From Candidatus Poribacteria bacterium (GTDB lineage: Bacteria; Poribacteria; WGA-4E; WGA-3G): a stretch of 54,782 nt of DNA. Both the position numbers and the translations under genes were made by a program. The stretch spans positions 1-54,782 of the forward strand of contig JAJECK010000116.1 in the NCBI GenBank assembly GCA_022822085.1, given 5' to 3'. Every line of letters begins with the position of its first letter. Position 1 is the stretch's first letter. Under the pieces are notes generated by a model. That model saw only the letters and a list, made by a program, of their open reading frames with translations, searched no databases and had not been told where the DNA came from. Below are positions 17,690-26,909 of this stretch, in pieces.

Positions 17690-18150
17690 TATGTATTAGA
17701 CATCAACCTATCCTACTTGTTCAGAAATTAGAACCGTTTGGACCATTTATATTTGGTAAAACATATATGACCGTTTATATTATACTTAGACAGAGCATGT
17801 TTGTCAAATCAAATAGTAAGAAGGGGTGTGTCCAGTTTTTGGCATGTGTTGTCAGAATCGCGGAGGACACCAAACTCGCCAGCGTTTTGTAACATAACGC
17901 AAGTTGTGCTATCCCCCAATGCGCAATCTGGAAGCGGACGGTACAAAAGACCGCGAACTTCCAGTTTATGCTACAAAGACGGGTTATCGCCCAGACGCAA
18001 AACGACTTGGCATCTCCAGGCATATAATCCGCGCAATCGGTAAAATCCGGGGAATGCTTAAAGCATCATGCTCCATGATGCGGACCTTTGATTTGGCAAT
18101 AATCGGTGTTCAGCCAGATAAGTGACAAAAACTTTACACACCCATATTAC
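17690..18150. other. Intergenic stretch without a supported gene
   Basis: This stretch looks richer in G and C than its surroundings between about 17860 and 18080. It has short overlapping open frames on both strands, none with a ribosome site or recognisable domain. A small palindrome (GCATCATG/CATGATGC) lies near 18064-18082. It may be a decayed gene fragment or mobile remnant; I cannot say which. Confidence 0.4.
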
Positions 18151-18254
18151 ACCTTCATCGTAGGGGCGAGGTTACCTCGCCCTATATATAGAAAGGGTTC
18201 TTCTAAACGGGCGGGGAGACCCCGGCCCTACAAGTGATTTATGAGATACGCTCT
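18151..18254 (-). mobile_element. Family B miniature element, copy 2, one end missing
   Basis: Reversed relative to copy 1. The right side ends in TGATTTATGAGATACGCTCT, matching the family terminus, and the interior GGGGCGAGGT palindrome and GGGCGGGGAG stretch are present. Homology to the other copies stops at ACACCTTCAT (18151), so the opposite terminal repeat is lost. It is probably immobile. Confidence 0.7.
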
Positions 18255-18291
18255 AATAGAAATGGTATTATTTACCACAACTCGTTATTAT

Positions 18292-18486
18292 ATATAGTAA
18301 AATCCGAAAATATGTTCACATTTCAATTAACAACAATCCCACACTATTGCCCGCTGGCGAGGTTTCCTAACCTCGCTAATGTAAGGTAATTATTGATTTA
18401 CCTATAACAACAATCCGCACACTATCACCCGCTGGCGAGGTTTCCTAACCTCGCTAATGTTCAGGTAATTATGGATTTAACTATAA
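18292..18486 (+). mobile_element. Family C miniature element with a doubled interior
   Basis: The termini match family C (TATAGTAAAATCCG at left, GGATTTAACTATAA at right). The internal unit, starting AACAACAATCC and running through the core hairpin to the closing CTATAA-like end, occurs twice (about 18329-18405 and 18406-18484). It therefore has two hairpins (18357-18376 and 18435-18454) instead of one. This could come from tandem insertion or unequal exchange. The following 100 bp before the helicase gene hold nothing I can identify. Confidence 0.65.
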
Positions 18487-18599
18487 TATCTGGTTGGGGT
18501 GTTGGGTAGGATGGGTTTTGTGATTAGGAACAATGGGTTTCATGTATGTTTGGGATGATTTTATGTTGTATGAATTTCGGTCTCATTTCTGGATATGTT

Positions 18600-20423
18600 C
18601 TATTCTTCGACTTCCTTATACCCCTTTGGCAACGGTTTCCCTGCGACAAGTGCTGTTTTCAAAGGACGAACATGTCGGCAACTCCCACGATGCTGGAATC
18701 CGGGACAATCACAGGTGATATCCACACCAATTACCTCCAATGTATAGAACTTACCTTTTTGTGACGAACTTTCTGCGTGATAGACAGAACGTTGTGGACC
18801 CGTAAGGACTTCAGCTAAAATACGAATTGCTTCATCAGAATAGGGTATTAGTTTTTTGCGGGTGGCTTCTTCAAGATGTGATGCGTTCTCTTCAATGTAT
18901 GCATTTCCAGCATTCTGTAATACTTCTTGTACATTATCCTCCGTAATTTCGGAAGTTTTAACAGAAAGTGCGTTCATCATTCTTTTGAGTTCGCTGAGAA
19001 CATCTAACTTAATCGCTGCTTCTCCTCCTGGTACTAATATAGAACCCTCAACGATAGATTCCATCAAGGCTGCCTTTGTTTCTAAAACAGTCTTGACAAA
19101 GGAATCAACAGTCCCGGATGCAATCATATAGGTTACATTGACAGTGCCAGTTTGTCCGATACGATAGGCACGGTCCTCGGCTTGCCAATGGTTAGCAGGT
19201 ACCCAATCTAAATCGTTGAAAACAACTTGACGTGCAGCAGTAAGGTTTATACCTACGCCTGCTATGTGCATATTCGCGCAAAATATTCTAATATCCTCAT
19301 CGTTTTGAAACCTATCAACCCTTTCCTGTCTTCTATGTGTTGGCACGTTACCTGAAACGTATACTGCTCTGTCTTTGAAATGTTGTTGGAAACGTTGCAT
19401 CGTATTGAGAAATGAAGTGAAAATAATGACCTTTTCACCCTGTTCTAAAGCATTTTCAACGAATTTAATCGTGTGGCGACATTTGAGAAATGCAATTGCT
19501 CTACGCACTTGTGTCACTCGTCCCATTGCATTTCCTAAGTCTGTCAGGTCTATCGATTCCTCAAATTCTTCGCGTTGTTCCGTTGTTAGTTCAATAGATT
19601 CAGGTAATCCAATCATGGCTTCTGGCGACTCAAATTTAGTAAGAAAATCCTGTAGTAATCGGTTGTAGTGCTGTACTGCATAAGGATGCATTTCAACATC
19701 TAACCAAGTTCGGACTTTAGGTGGTAGGTCTAAAACTTCATCTTTTGTACGTCGTAGCATAACACCGTGTAACTGCACGGTTAATTCCTCGATATTGCTT
19801 GCCCCATCTGCTACTAACCCAAAATCTCCCTGATATGCTTCACAATAACGTTTTGCGAAACTAAGAAAACTTTTTCCAAGTGGATGGTCAAGTATCTGTA
19901 ATAGTGGGAATAGGTCACGCGGCCGATTTGTCATCGGGGTACCTGTGAGTGCATGTACAACAGGTTCAACAGTAATTTCTTTTACCAATTTTGACGCGTT
20001 TTTACTTCGTTGACTCTGGTAGTTTTTCAGGTAATGTGCCTCGTCAAAAACAACACCTTTCCAATCAAACGCCAATAGTTGGTCAAGGTTTTTTCCGAGG
20101 ATTTCATAGTTGATTATAACCCAATCTTGATAATCAGGTTTAGGGAGAGGTGCCGGACCAACGATTGCCGATTCAGCATGTGGTAGAACAATTTCTATTT
20201 CTCGCGCCCAATTACGTTTGATAGAAGCAGGGCAAATTACAAGGTAGGGACCGACGGGTTCGGCTTCAACCATTGCTAATACTGATTGCCGAGTTTTTCC
20301 TAAACCCATGTCATCGGCAAGGAGTGCACGCCGACGTCCTAATAAGAAGGCAATCCCTTCTATTTGATGCGGAAACAAACCCTTAGCAATTTCTTCAGCA
20401 CGATCTGTTCCAGTGTGCTGCAT
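18600..20423 (-). CDS. SNF2-family helicase with C-terminal SWIM zinc finger
   Basis: A 607-residue SNF2/Swi2 ATPase. The first lobe has HQIEGIAFLLGRRRALLADDMGLGKT (motif I, near 20-45), a DEAH box (VVFDEAHYLKNY, near 130) and ALTGTP. The second lobe carries VIIFTSFLNT, GVGINLTAARQVVFNDLDW and QAEDRAYRIGQ. The C-terminus has a SWIM motif, CDCPGFQHRGSCRH (about 576-589), which binds zinc and often DNA or protein. It is a compact relative of HepA/RapA-type remodellers. AAGGAAA precedes the ATG. The target is unknown; no nuclease partner lies alongside. Confidence 0.88.
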   Translation of the reverse strand: MQHTGTDRAEEIAKGLFPHQIEGIAFLLGRRRALLADDMGLGKTRQSVLAMVEAEPVGPYLVICPASIKRNWAREIEIVLPHAESAIVGPAPLPKPDYQDWVIINYEILGKNLDQLLAFDWKGVVFDEAHYLKNYQSQRSKNASKLVKEITVEPVVHALTGTPMTNRPRDLFPLLQILDHPLGKSFLSFAKRYCEAYQGDFGLVADGASNIEELTVQLHGVMLRRTKDEVLDLPPKVRTWLDVEMHPYAVQHYNRLLQDFLTKFESPEAMIGLPESIELTTEQREEFEESIDLTDLGNAMGRVTQVRRAIAFLKCRHTIKFVENALEQGEKVIIFTSFLNTMQRFQQHFKDRAVYVSGNVPTHRRQERVDRFQNDEDIRIFCANMHIAGVGINLTAARQVVFNDLDWVPANHWQAEDRAYRIGQTGTVNVTYMIASGTVDSFVKTVLETKAALMESIVEGSILVPGGEAAIKLDVLSELKRMMNALSVKTSEITEDNVQEVLQNAGNAYIEENASHLEEATRKKLIPYSDEAIRILAEVLTGPQRSVYHAESSSQKGKFYTLEVIGVDITCDCPGFQHRGSCRHVRPLKTALVAGKPLPKGYKEVEE

Positions 20424-20464
20424 GTAGTTTTCCTTATGAATTGTCTATATAACTATATACCCAA

Positions 20465-21436
20465 TCAATCTCTATCAACGAGCCAAAAATCACCATTACT
20501 GACGACACTGAGATGCTTTAGCATCACAGCACCAGGGAAGTCTGGGGCAAGACCGATACTCATCGCAAATATTTTACCATTTCCACCTGCGTGTTCACCA
20601 ATTAATTTCAGATCAGGCGTATCAATACTCGTAGGGATTCCATCACTAAAGAGCACGACGATTGTGGGAGATTCTTTCGCTGTTTCTGTCAATGCTGTTA
20701 GCATGTCATGATCAGAACCGTCAGTATGGATACGCGATTTTATGTCCGCTAAATACCCAGATGAAATATCCACCGAGTCTTGTGTCACAGGAACATAACC
20801 ATCTTGATACGCTACCAATTCCGTGCTAAATGCAATGATGTTATATGAGTCGTGCGGTTCAAGAAAAGTCAAGGAATCCCGCATAATGTCTATAATCTTT
20901 TTCAGTTTGTAATCTGCTAAGTTTTGGAGACTTGAAGACAGGTCAATGCAGTAGACAATACGTTGCGGTCCTTGCTGTGCCTCAATGAACTTTACTAATC
21001 GACTCTTTGGACGTTCTGGGGTTTTTTGCTGTTTTTTGACAGGTTGTTCAACTCCCCTACGAATTTGCACTGGTCCCTCAAACTTTATATCAACTGGTTC
21101 AGGTGCGACTCCTTCGCTTAGGTTTACTTTCTCAAAAGGTTGAAACACAGTGGGTTCAGATGCAGAAACAACACCTTGCTGTGAAACGGGTTGGTTGCTT
21201 GTAAGTATCTTCAAATTGGTCTGATTTGTGGTTTGTGCGGTATCTCGTCGGATCTGCGTACGTTTTGGAGGTGTAATCCGTTTAGTCTTCGGATCTTCCA
21301 CAGTTGTAAAAATTGCATCGATACTGTCAGCATGATGGCTTGGCATAGTGTTAAACCAGTAAAAGAAACCGATGATGCCGATGATGAGATGTAATACAAA
21401 TGAGATAAAGAGTGACGTGCTTGATTTATATTTCAT
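20465..21436 (-). CDS. Membrane-anchored von Willebrand A domain protein
   Basis: A 323-residue protein with one N-terminal membrane segment (residues about 9-29) and a proline/glutamine-rich linker (about 45-145) reminiscent of TonB-like periplasmic stalks. A VWA domain follows (about 155-323). The metal-ion site is partly visible as YCIDLSSSLQ (DxSxS) and VVLFSDGIPTS. It probably mediates metal-dependent protein contacts at the cell envelope. No chaperone ATPase (MoxR) is adjacent, so the partner is not evident. It lies 41 nt upstream of the SNF2 gene in the same orientation. Confidence 0.75.
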   Translation of the reverse strand: MKYKSSTSLFISFVLHLIIGIIGFFYWFNTMPSHHADSIDAIFTTVEDPKTKRITPPKRTQIRRDTAQTTNQTNLKILTSNQPVSQQGVVSASEPTVFQPFEKVNLSEGVAPEPVDIKFEGPVQIRRGVEQPVKKQQKTPERPKSRLVKFIEAQQGPQRIVYCIDLSSSLQNLADYKLKKIIDIMRDSLTFLEPHDSYNIIAFSTELVAYQDGYVPVTQDSVDISSGYLADIKSRIHTDGSDHDMLTALTETAKESPTIVVLFSDGIPTSIDTPDLKLIGEHAGGNGKIFAMSIGLAPDFPGAVMLKHLSVVSNGDFWLVDRD

Positions 21437-21469
21437 AATCTGTGTTGAATTATGTTTGGGGATTTAGAT

Positions 21470-21585
21470 TATAGTAAAATCCGAAAATATGTTCACATTT
21501 CAATGAACAACAATCCCTCCACACTCACGCTGGCGAGGTTTCCTAACCTCGCTACTGTCCAGGTAATTATGGTTTTTACTATAAT
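21470..21585 (+). mobile_element. Family C miniature element, simple copy
   Basis: A 116-bp element with termini TTATAGTAAAATCC and GGTTTTTACTATAA and a single core hairpin at 21534-21553. This is the plainest copy and serves as the reference for the nested and doubled ones. It lies between the VWA gene and the dehydrogenase gene. Confidence 0.75.
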
Positions 21586-21626
21586 ATTGATACCGCAAAT
21601 CTAAACCAAAATGTATCAGGATATTA

Positions 21627-23084
21627 TTAACTCCATCTTTCCACAACAACCTTCTTTTGTGTGAAGAAGTCAACAGCATCCCAACTTTGTCCGTGCAAAT
21701 CACCGAAGAAGCTATCTTTCCAACCACTAAAGGGGAAGAAAGCCATCGGGGCTGCGACTCCGATATTTATACCGATGTTTCCAATCTGTGCTTCGTATCG
21801 GAACTTGCGTGCAGATGCACCACTGCTTGTAAAGAGACACGCCATATTGCCGTAACTACCACTATTAATGAGCGAGATAGCATCATCAATAGTTTCAACA
21901 TGGATAAGTCCTAACACGGGTCCGAAGATTTCAGTTGTGGCAATTTCACCTTGCGGATCAATATCAGAAAGCACGGTTGGACGGATGAAGTTCCCATTTT
22001 CACATCCAGGTATACTCGGATAACGACCATCAACAAGGACACGAGCACCCGCATCAATCCCTGTCTGAATAACACCTTCGATACGTTTACGACTTTCATC
22101 CGTAATGACAGGTCCCATCTGGACGCTATCATCCAATCCGTTACCTACGACTCTATTAGTTGCTGTTTCACTAATAGATTTCGGGAACCAGTTCCGAGCA
22201 CCGCCTACAGCAAAAACAAGTGAAGCGGCGAGGCATCGCTGCCCAGCACAACCGAAAGCACTATCAGCAGTGGCATTGACAGTGAACTGTGGATCGGCAT
22301 CAGGTAACACAATTAAAGGGTTTTTCGCTCCCCCCTGACACTGAACACGTTTTCCATGTGCTGCGGCTTTAGCATAGATCGCTTTTGCTGTGGTCGTTGA
22401 ACCGACAAAACTAATTGCACGGATTTCAGGATGCTCCAAGATTGCGTTCACAGTCTCCTGTCCACCATTGACGAGATTGACAACCCCTTCAGGTAACCCG
22501 GTCTGTTCAAGGATCTGGAAAATCTTCTGCATCGTAAGCGGAACTTTTTCAGAGGGTTTTACAAGGTAAGTATTGCCACAGGCAATGGCATAGGGAAGAA
22601 ACCAGAAAGTTATCATACCCGGAAAATTGAAAGGTGCGATGACAGCACATACACCGACTGGTTGCCGGACCATGAATTCGTCAATCCCCGCGGCGATGTC
22701 TTCCAAATTTGTTCCTTGCATCATTGTGGGAATTCCACAAGCTACTTCAACGTTTTCTATAGCACGTCTCATCTCACCTTTTGCTTCTGCAAGTGTCTTC
22801 CCACACTCCATTGTGATTGTTTGTGCTATGTCGTCAATGTTATCCTCAAGTAGATTTTTTAGTTTGAATAAGTATTGAACACGTTGGACAGGTGGTGTGC
22901 GTCTCCACGTATCAAAGGCATTTGATGCAGCAGATGCAGCTTGATTGACTTCATCGGCTGGAGATAACGGCACTTGAGATAACACCTTACCCGTAGCAGG
23001 ATTTGTTACATCAAGCAATTCAGAAGTCTCTGATTGATGCCATGTGTTGTTAATATAGTTCAGAATTGGAGTCTGTTGGTTCAT
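21627..23084 (-). CDS. mmsA: Methylmalonate-semialdehyde dehydrogenase (acylating)
   Basis: A 485-residue aldehyde dehydrogenase that oxidises methylmalonate semialdehyde to propionyl-CoA (or malonate semialdehyde to acetyl-CoA) with CoA and NAD, in valine or inositol breakdown. Family-specific stretches include [23 protein letters not shown], the Rossmann turn [15 protein letters not shown] and the nucleophile in GQRCLA (Cys near 286). The C-terminal FFTQKKVV is also typical. ATG 23084 is chosen because GAGG lies upstream; an ATG at 23105 has no ribosome site. It stands alone here, with no valine or inositol pathway genes nearby. Confidence 0.9.
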   Translation of the reverse strand: MNQQTPILNYINNTWHQSETSELLDVTNPATGKVLSQVPLSPADEVNQAASAASNAFDTWRRTPPVQRVQYLFKLKNLLEDNIDDIAQTITMECGKTLAEAKGEMRRAIENVEVACGIPTMMQGTNLEDIAAGIDEFMVRQPVGVCAVIAPFNFPGMITFWFLPYAIACGNTYLVKPSEKVPLTMQKIFQILEQTGLPEGVVNLVNGGQETVNAILEHPEIRAISFVGSTTTAKAIYAKAAAHGKRVQCQGGAKNPLIVLPDADPQFTVNATADSAFGCAGQRCLAASLVFAVGGARNWFPKSISETATNRVVGNGLDDSVQMGPVITDESRKRIEGVIQTGIDAGARVLVDGRYPSIPGCENGNFIRPTVLSDIDPQGEIATTEIFGPVLGLIHVETIDDAISLINSGSYGNMACLFTSSGASARKFRYEAQIGNIGINIGVAAPMAFFPFSGWKDSFFGDLHGQSWDAVDFFTQKKVVVERWS

Positions 23085-23150
23085 AGAACGGTAGCCTCTG
23101 TGCATTATGTATTCTGGTTTAGGATGAACTATTATAGCGTAAACCTTATA

Positions 23151-24560
23151 TCAGTTTTGCTTTGCAAAGAGTTCAAGAACTTTCAGCTGTTCCATAGCAG
23201 CAACGACCTGTGGATCGTGCATTATTTCATCCTTGATATTTTGGGTTTCTAATGCAATAGCGTATTTAATCCCGATATCACTAAGGATAATCTGCTCTTC
23301 TGTGAATGCATCAGTCAACCTTCTATATGCCCGTAATAATTTTCCAGCCTGCCGGTCATCGCGTGATGCATGTTCAGCCGCATATAACTTTTCAAGGACA
23401 TCATCTCCGTTTTCTTCAACAAATGTTTTGATTTTTTGGTGATCTCGCAACTTAATCTGCATTTGTTGTTCAGACCGACTAAAATATGATGTTTCAACAT
23501 CAGGCAATATTCCTATTTGGTCAATATCAACACCTTTCGGTGTGAAATACTTTGCCACGGTTAATTTAACAGCCGCTTTTGTGCCAGCAAGTGAAAAGAC
23601 CTTCTGAACTGATGCCTTTCCAAAGGTTTTGCTGCCCATTACGAGGCCGCGCCCATGATCTTTTATCGCACCTGCAACGATTTCAGATGCACTTGCACTA
23701 CCGCCATTAACTATGACAATCAAAGGCAGTTTTTCTCTTGATATACCCTGTGCGGGAAAATCTTTACGTTCCTCTTTTCCTTGACTGTAAACGACGAGTT
23801 GCCCGGGTTCAAGAAAATCACTGGAAATCGCAACAGCAGAACCGAGAAGTCCACCTGGATTTGATCGTAAATCAAGGATGATACCTCGGATATTATTTTG
23901 ACGAAATTCTTCAATGGCATTATCAACATCGTTTTCAGTTGTCTGAAGGAAATTATTTATCTTGATATACCCGATTTTATCACCAATAATTTCTTTTTCC
24001 ACGCTCGGGATACGTATGACTTCCCTTGTAATAGTGACCTCAATAGGTTGACTCACCTTCGGTCGAATTAAAGTAATAGATACAGAAGTACCGGGTTCCC
24101 CTCGTAACAGATCGACAGCATCATCTAAAGTCATAAGACCAGTAGGTTCCCCATCAATCTGACTGATAATATCTCCGTTTTGCACACCTGCAAGTGCAGC
24201 AGGATTTCCCTTAAAGGGTGTGATAACGGTAATCATATCTTCGCGTATGCCTACAGTCATACCTACACCACCGTAATTCCCCTGATTCTGTGTCCGAAAA
24301 GCTATATAATCCGGTATAAATTGACTGTATGGGTCTAAAGTGCGAAGCATCCCCTTGATTGCACCCTCCATAAGTTCTTTTTTATCAGGATCTTCAAGGT
24401 GTTCTTGTTCAATGTAGGCAAGGATTTCTGAAAAAAGTGCAATGTTTTCTAATAGCATATTCTCTGAATTATCTGCGTCTTCAGCAAAGATCAGACCAGA
24501 AATAAGGAATATTGAGAAGAGAAATGTTACTATTATGATGGACGTATATTTACTTTTCAT
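23151..24560 (-). CDS. C-terminal processing peptidase (S41, CtpA type)
   Basis: A 469-residue periplasmic serine protease. It has a signal peptide (residues about 1-27), a PDZ domain (about 90-175, with GNYGGVGMTVGI and LDDAVDLLRGEPGTSVSITL) and the S41 catalytic core with the Ser/Lys dyad: NGGSASASEIVAG (nucleophile) and GSKTFGKASVQ (lysine). It cleaves proteins at the C-terminus in the envelope. Length and domain order are normal. GGAG precedes the ATG. It is followed by the dehydrogenase and preceded by a small membrane protein, both on the same strand. Confidence 0.9.
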   Translation of the reverse strand: MKSKYTSIIIVTFLFSIFLISGLIFAEDADNSENMLLENIALFSEILAYIEQEHLEDPDKKELMEGAIKGMLRTLDPYSQFIPDYIAFRTQNQGNYGGVGMTVGIREDMITVITPFKGNPAALAGVQNGDIISQIDGEPTGLMTLDDAVDLLRGEPGTSVSITLIRPKVSQPIEVTITREVIRIPSVEKEIIGDKIGYIKINNFLQTTENDVDNAIEEFRQNNIRGIILDLRSNPGGLLGSAVAISSDFLEPGQLVVYSQGKEERKDFPAQGISREKLPLIVIVNGGSASASEIVAGAIKDHGRGLVMGSKTFGKASVQKVFSLAGTKAAVKLTVAKYFTPKGVDIDQIGILPDVETSYFSRSEQQMQIKLRDHQKIKTFVEENGDDVLEKLYAAEHASRDDRQAGKLLRAYRRLTDAFTEEQIILSDIGIKYAIALETQNIKDEIMHDPQVVAAMEQLKVLELFAKQN

Positions 24561-24597
24561 ATCTGACTCCGTTTCTATAATAAACAGTTATTAATTT

Positions 24598-25095
24598 TTA
24601 ATTATCCTTTAGAGTGTAGAAGATTTTTCGTATTCGTTGGTTTGACGTGATATAAAATGCGACAAATACCGCAATGGCACTGAAGAATAGGTCAAACCAA
24701 TCCATTCTGCTTTTCATAAGTTCCCACTTTGAACTCCCTGAATATCTTGTTTTTGCAATTTCAGTGGCTGCATCATCTGATATTAATGGTTGACTTGCGA
24801 TAATCTCTTCAACAAATTGTGTAATTGCGTTCCATTGCACATCAAGATATTTTCCAATCACAATTCCGACTAAAGCGAAAAATGCGGCACCAACAGCGAG
24901 TAGCAACCAATGCCTCTGTCCACTCGGATCAATTACTCTTGAAGATGTTAGCACCATTCCAAACCCTGTCAATACACCAATACCGATCGCAATGAATCCA
25001 GCAGTGTTACCAGTCCACTGAATATATTTTGCCCAGAGAACACCACCTAATATTGCCCCGATGAGACCGCCTATAGGAACAAGTATTACCTTCAT
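24598..25095 (-). CDS. Membrane protein of unknown function
   Basis: A 165-residue protein with about four hydrophobic segments (residues 3-24, 30-50, 63-85 and 133-152) and a polar loop of about 45 residues before the last. The first segments are glycine-rich (GGLIGAILGGVLWAKY). AAAGGAT precedes the ATG within the end of gatA, and the intergenic gap is 2 nt, so it is probably translated from the gat transcript. No family recognised. Confidence 0.65.
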   Translation of the reverse strand: MKVILVPIGGLIGAILGGVLWAKYIQWTGNTAGFIAIGIGVLTGFGMVLTSSRVIDPSGQRHWLLLAVGAAFFALVGIVIGKYLDVQWNAITQFVEEIIASQPLISDDAATEIAKTRYSGSSKWELMKSRMDWFDLFFSAIAVFVAFYITSNQRIRKIFYTLKDN

Positions 25096-25097
25096 AT

Positions 25098-26573
25098 TTA
25101 TCCTTTTGAACTATTGATTTCAGGTTTTCTTAAATGATGTTCTGTATTTTGTTGGTATGTATAGGCAACACGGAATAGGACCTCTTCAGCAAATGGTTGT
25201 GCCAATAATTGCAACCCAACTGGTAAACCGCTATCCACGAACCCGCATGGAACAGAGATCCCCGGTAATCCCGCATGACTCGCAGGTGTTGTCATGACAT
25301 CACAAAGATACATTTGCAATGGATCGGCAGTACGTTCACCGATCTTGAAGGCAGGTGTCGGCGAGGTAGGTGTTGCAATAACATCAACCTTTTCGAATGC
25401 AGCATCAAAATCGGACTTGATCAAGGTGCGAACTTTCTGTGCCTTTCGATAATATGCATCCTGGTAACCCGCACTTAGCGCGAAAGTTCCGAGCATAATA
25501 CGTCGTTTTACCTCTTGACCAAAACCCTTACTGCGTGTCTTTTTATACATATTTATCAGGTCTGTTTGTTCCTCAGTCCGAAAGCCGTAGCGGACTCCAT
25601 CGTAACGTGCAAGGTTTGCACTTGCTTCTGCAGGTGCGATGATATAATATGTTGCTATTGCATATTCAGTATGCGGTAACGAGATTTCCTCAACAGATGC
25701 ACCAAGTTTTTCCAAATCAGCGATTGCATTCTGAACCTGATCCGCTACCTGCTCATCTAAACCTTCAGCGAAATACTCCTTTGGAACACCTATCTTGAGT
25801 CCTTGAACATCGTTCACCAGGCTCTGCGTAAAGTCTGGAACAGGGACATCAACGGAGGTAGAATCCATTTCATCCTTGCCACAGATTGCATTGAGGACCA
25901 GAGCACAATCGGTAACATCTTTGGTAAATGGACCAATTTGATCGAGTGAAGAAGCAAATGCGATAAGTCCGTAGCGAGATATACGTCCGTATGTCGGTTT
26001 CATACCAACAACACCACAAAGTGCTGCGGGTTGACGAATAGAACCACCTGTATCCGAACCTAACGAACAGATTGCGGTATCTGCAGAAACGACCGCTGCT
26101 GAACCTCCACTTGACCCACCCGGAATCGTCCCCAAATCCCACGGATTGTGTGTAATCTGATACGCCGAATTTTCGGTGGATGACCCCATCGCAAATTCGT
26201 CCATATTCGTCTTGCCTATCATAACCACACCTTGGCTATGTAAATGTTGCATGACAGTTGCATCGTAAGGTGGTACGAAGTTACTGAGAATTTTAGAGGC
26301 ACATGTTGTTCGGACACCTTTAGTACATATCACATCCTTAATTGCGATTGGGATACCAGCGAGAGGCGGCATATCATCGCCATTCTGAAATCCTTTGTCA
26401 GCAGCATTCGCTTGTTCCAATGCAATTTCTTCGGTTAATGTCAAATACCCTTTTACTTTGGACTCCACCTCTTCTATTCGTTGGTAGACAGATTCTGTCA
26501 ATTCTACTGATGTTATTTCACGGTTCTTTAGTTTGTCATGAAGTTCGTGTGCTGTCAATTGATTTAGCGACAT
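25098..26573 (-). CDS. gatA: Asp-tRNA(Asn)/Glu-tRNA(Gln) amidotransferase subunit A
   Basis: A 491-residue amidase-signature enzyme. It releases ammonia from glutamine to amidate misacylated Glu-tRNA(Gln) or Asp-tRNA(Asn) in the GatCAB complex. The Ser-cisSer-Lys machinery is complete: [10 protein letters not shown], then GSSGGSAA and [16 protein letters not shown] 26573 is preceded by AAGGAG at 8 nt, better than a TTG 27 nt further upstream that overlaps gatC. gatC lies 13 nt upstream. gatB is not in the window, so the organism presumably keeps it elsewhere. Confidence 0.94.
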   Translation of the reverse strand: MSLNQLTAHELHDKLKNREITSVELTESVYQRIEEVESKVKGYLTLTEEIALEQANAADKGFQNGDDMPPLAGIPIAIKDVICTKGVRTTCASKILSNFVPPYDATVMQHLHSQGVVMIGKTNMDEFAMGSSTENSAYQITHNPWDLGTIPGGSSGGSAAVVSADTAICSLGSDTGGSIRQPAALCGVVGMKPTYGRISRYGLIAFASSLDQIGPFTKDVTDCALVLNAICGKDEMDSTSVDVPVPDFTQSLVNDVQGLKIGVPKEYFAEGLDEQVADQVQNAIADLEKLGASVEEISLPHTEYAIATYYIIAPAEASANLARYDGVRYGFRTEEQTDLINMYKKTRSKGFGQEVKRRIMLGTFALSAGYQDAYYRKAQKVRTLIKSDFDAAFEKVDVIATPTSPTPAFKIGERTADPLQMYLCDVMTTPASHAGLPGISVPCGFVDSGLPVGLQLLAQPFAEEVLFRVAYTYQQNTEHHLRKPEINSSKG

Positions 26574-26586
26574 TTCGTTCTGCTCC

Positions 26587-26883
26587 TTATTCTGTGTCAA
26601 TTACTCTGGGAACACCGAAATATCCTTCTTCAGGTTCCGGGGCATTTTTGAGAACTTCGTCGCGGGGTAATGAAGTTTTTACTACATCTGGTTTGGTAAT
26701 ATTGTGTAACGGATGTATATGAGATGTTGGTTCAACGTCATCCGTCTCTAATTCGTTCAACTTACCGATATAGTCTAAGATTCGTGCAAGTTGCTCTGTG
26801 AAATCTTGTGTTTCTTCCTCATCAAACTCAAGACGTGCTAAGTTTGCGACATGGGAAACACCTTCTGTTGTTATGGTTGCCAT
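26587..26883 (-). CDS. gatC: Asp-tRNA(Asn)/Glu-tRNA(Gln) amidotransferase subunit C
   Basis: A 98-residue GatC. The N-terminal helix ([20 protein letters not shown]) and the C-terminal [26 protein letters not shown] are characteristic. GatC clamps GatA and GatB together. ATG 26883 is favoured by GAAAGG at 7 nt; a TTG at 26898 would add five residues without a better site. It is just upstream of gatA and just downstream of the pcrA-type helicase in one minus-strand run. Confidence 0.93.
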   Translation of the reverse strand: MATITTEGVSHVANLARLEFDEEETQDFTEQLARILDYIGKLNELETDDVEPTSHIHPLHNITKPDVVKTSLPRDEVLKNAPEPEEGYFGVPRVIDTE

Positions 26884-26909
26884 GTTTATACCTTTCAAGT
26901 AATGTTATC

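Noticed and set aside
17775-18125. Overlapping frames on both strands, 73-82 codons each
   Set aside because: No ribosome site, no recognisable motif, and they contradict each other; treated as intergenic.
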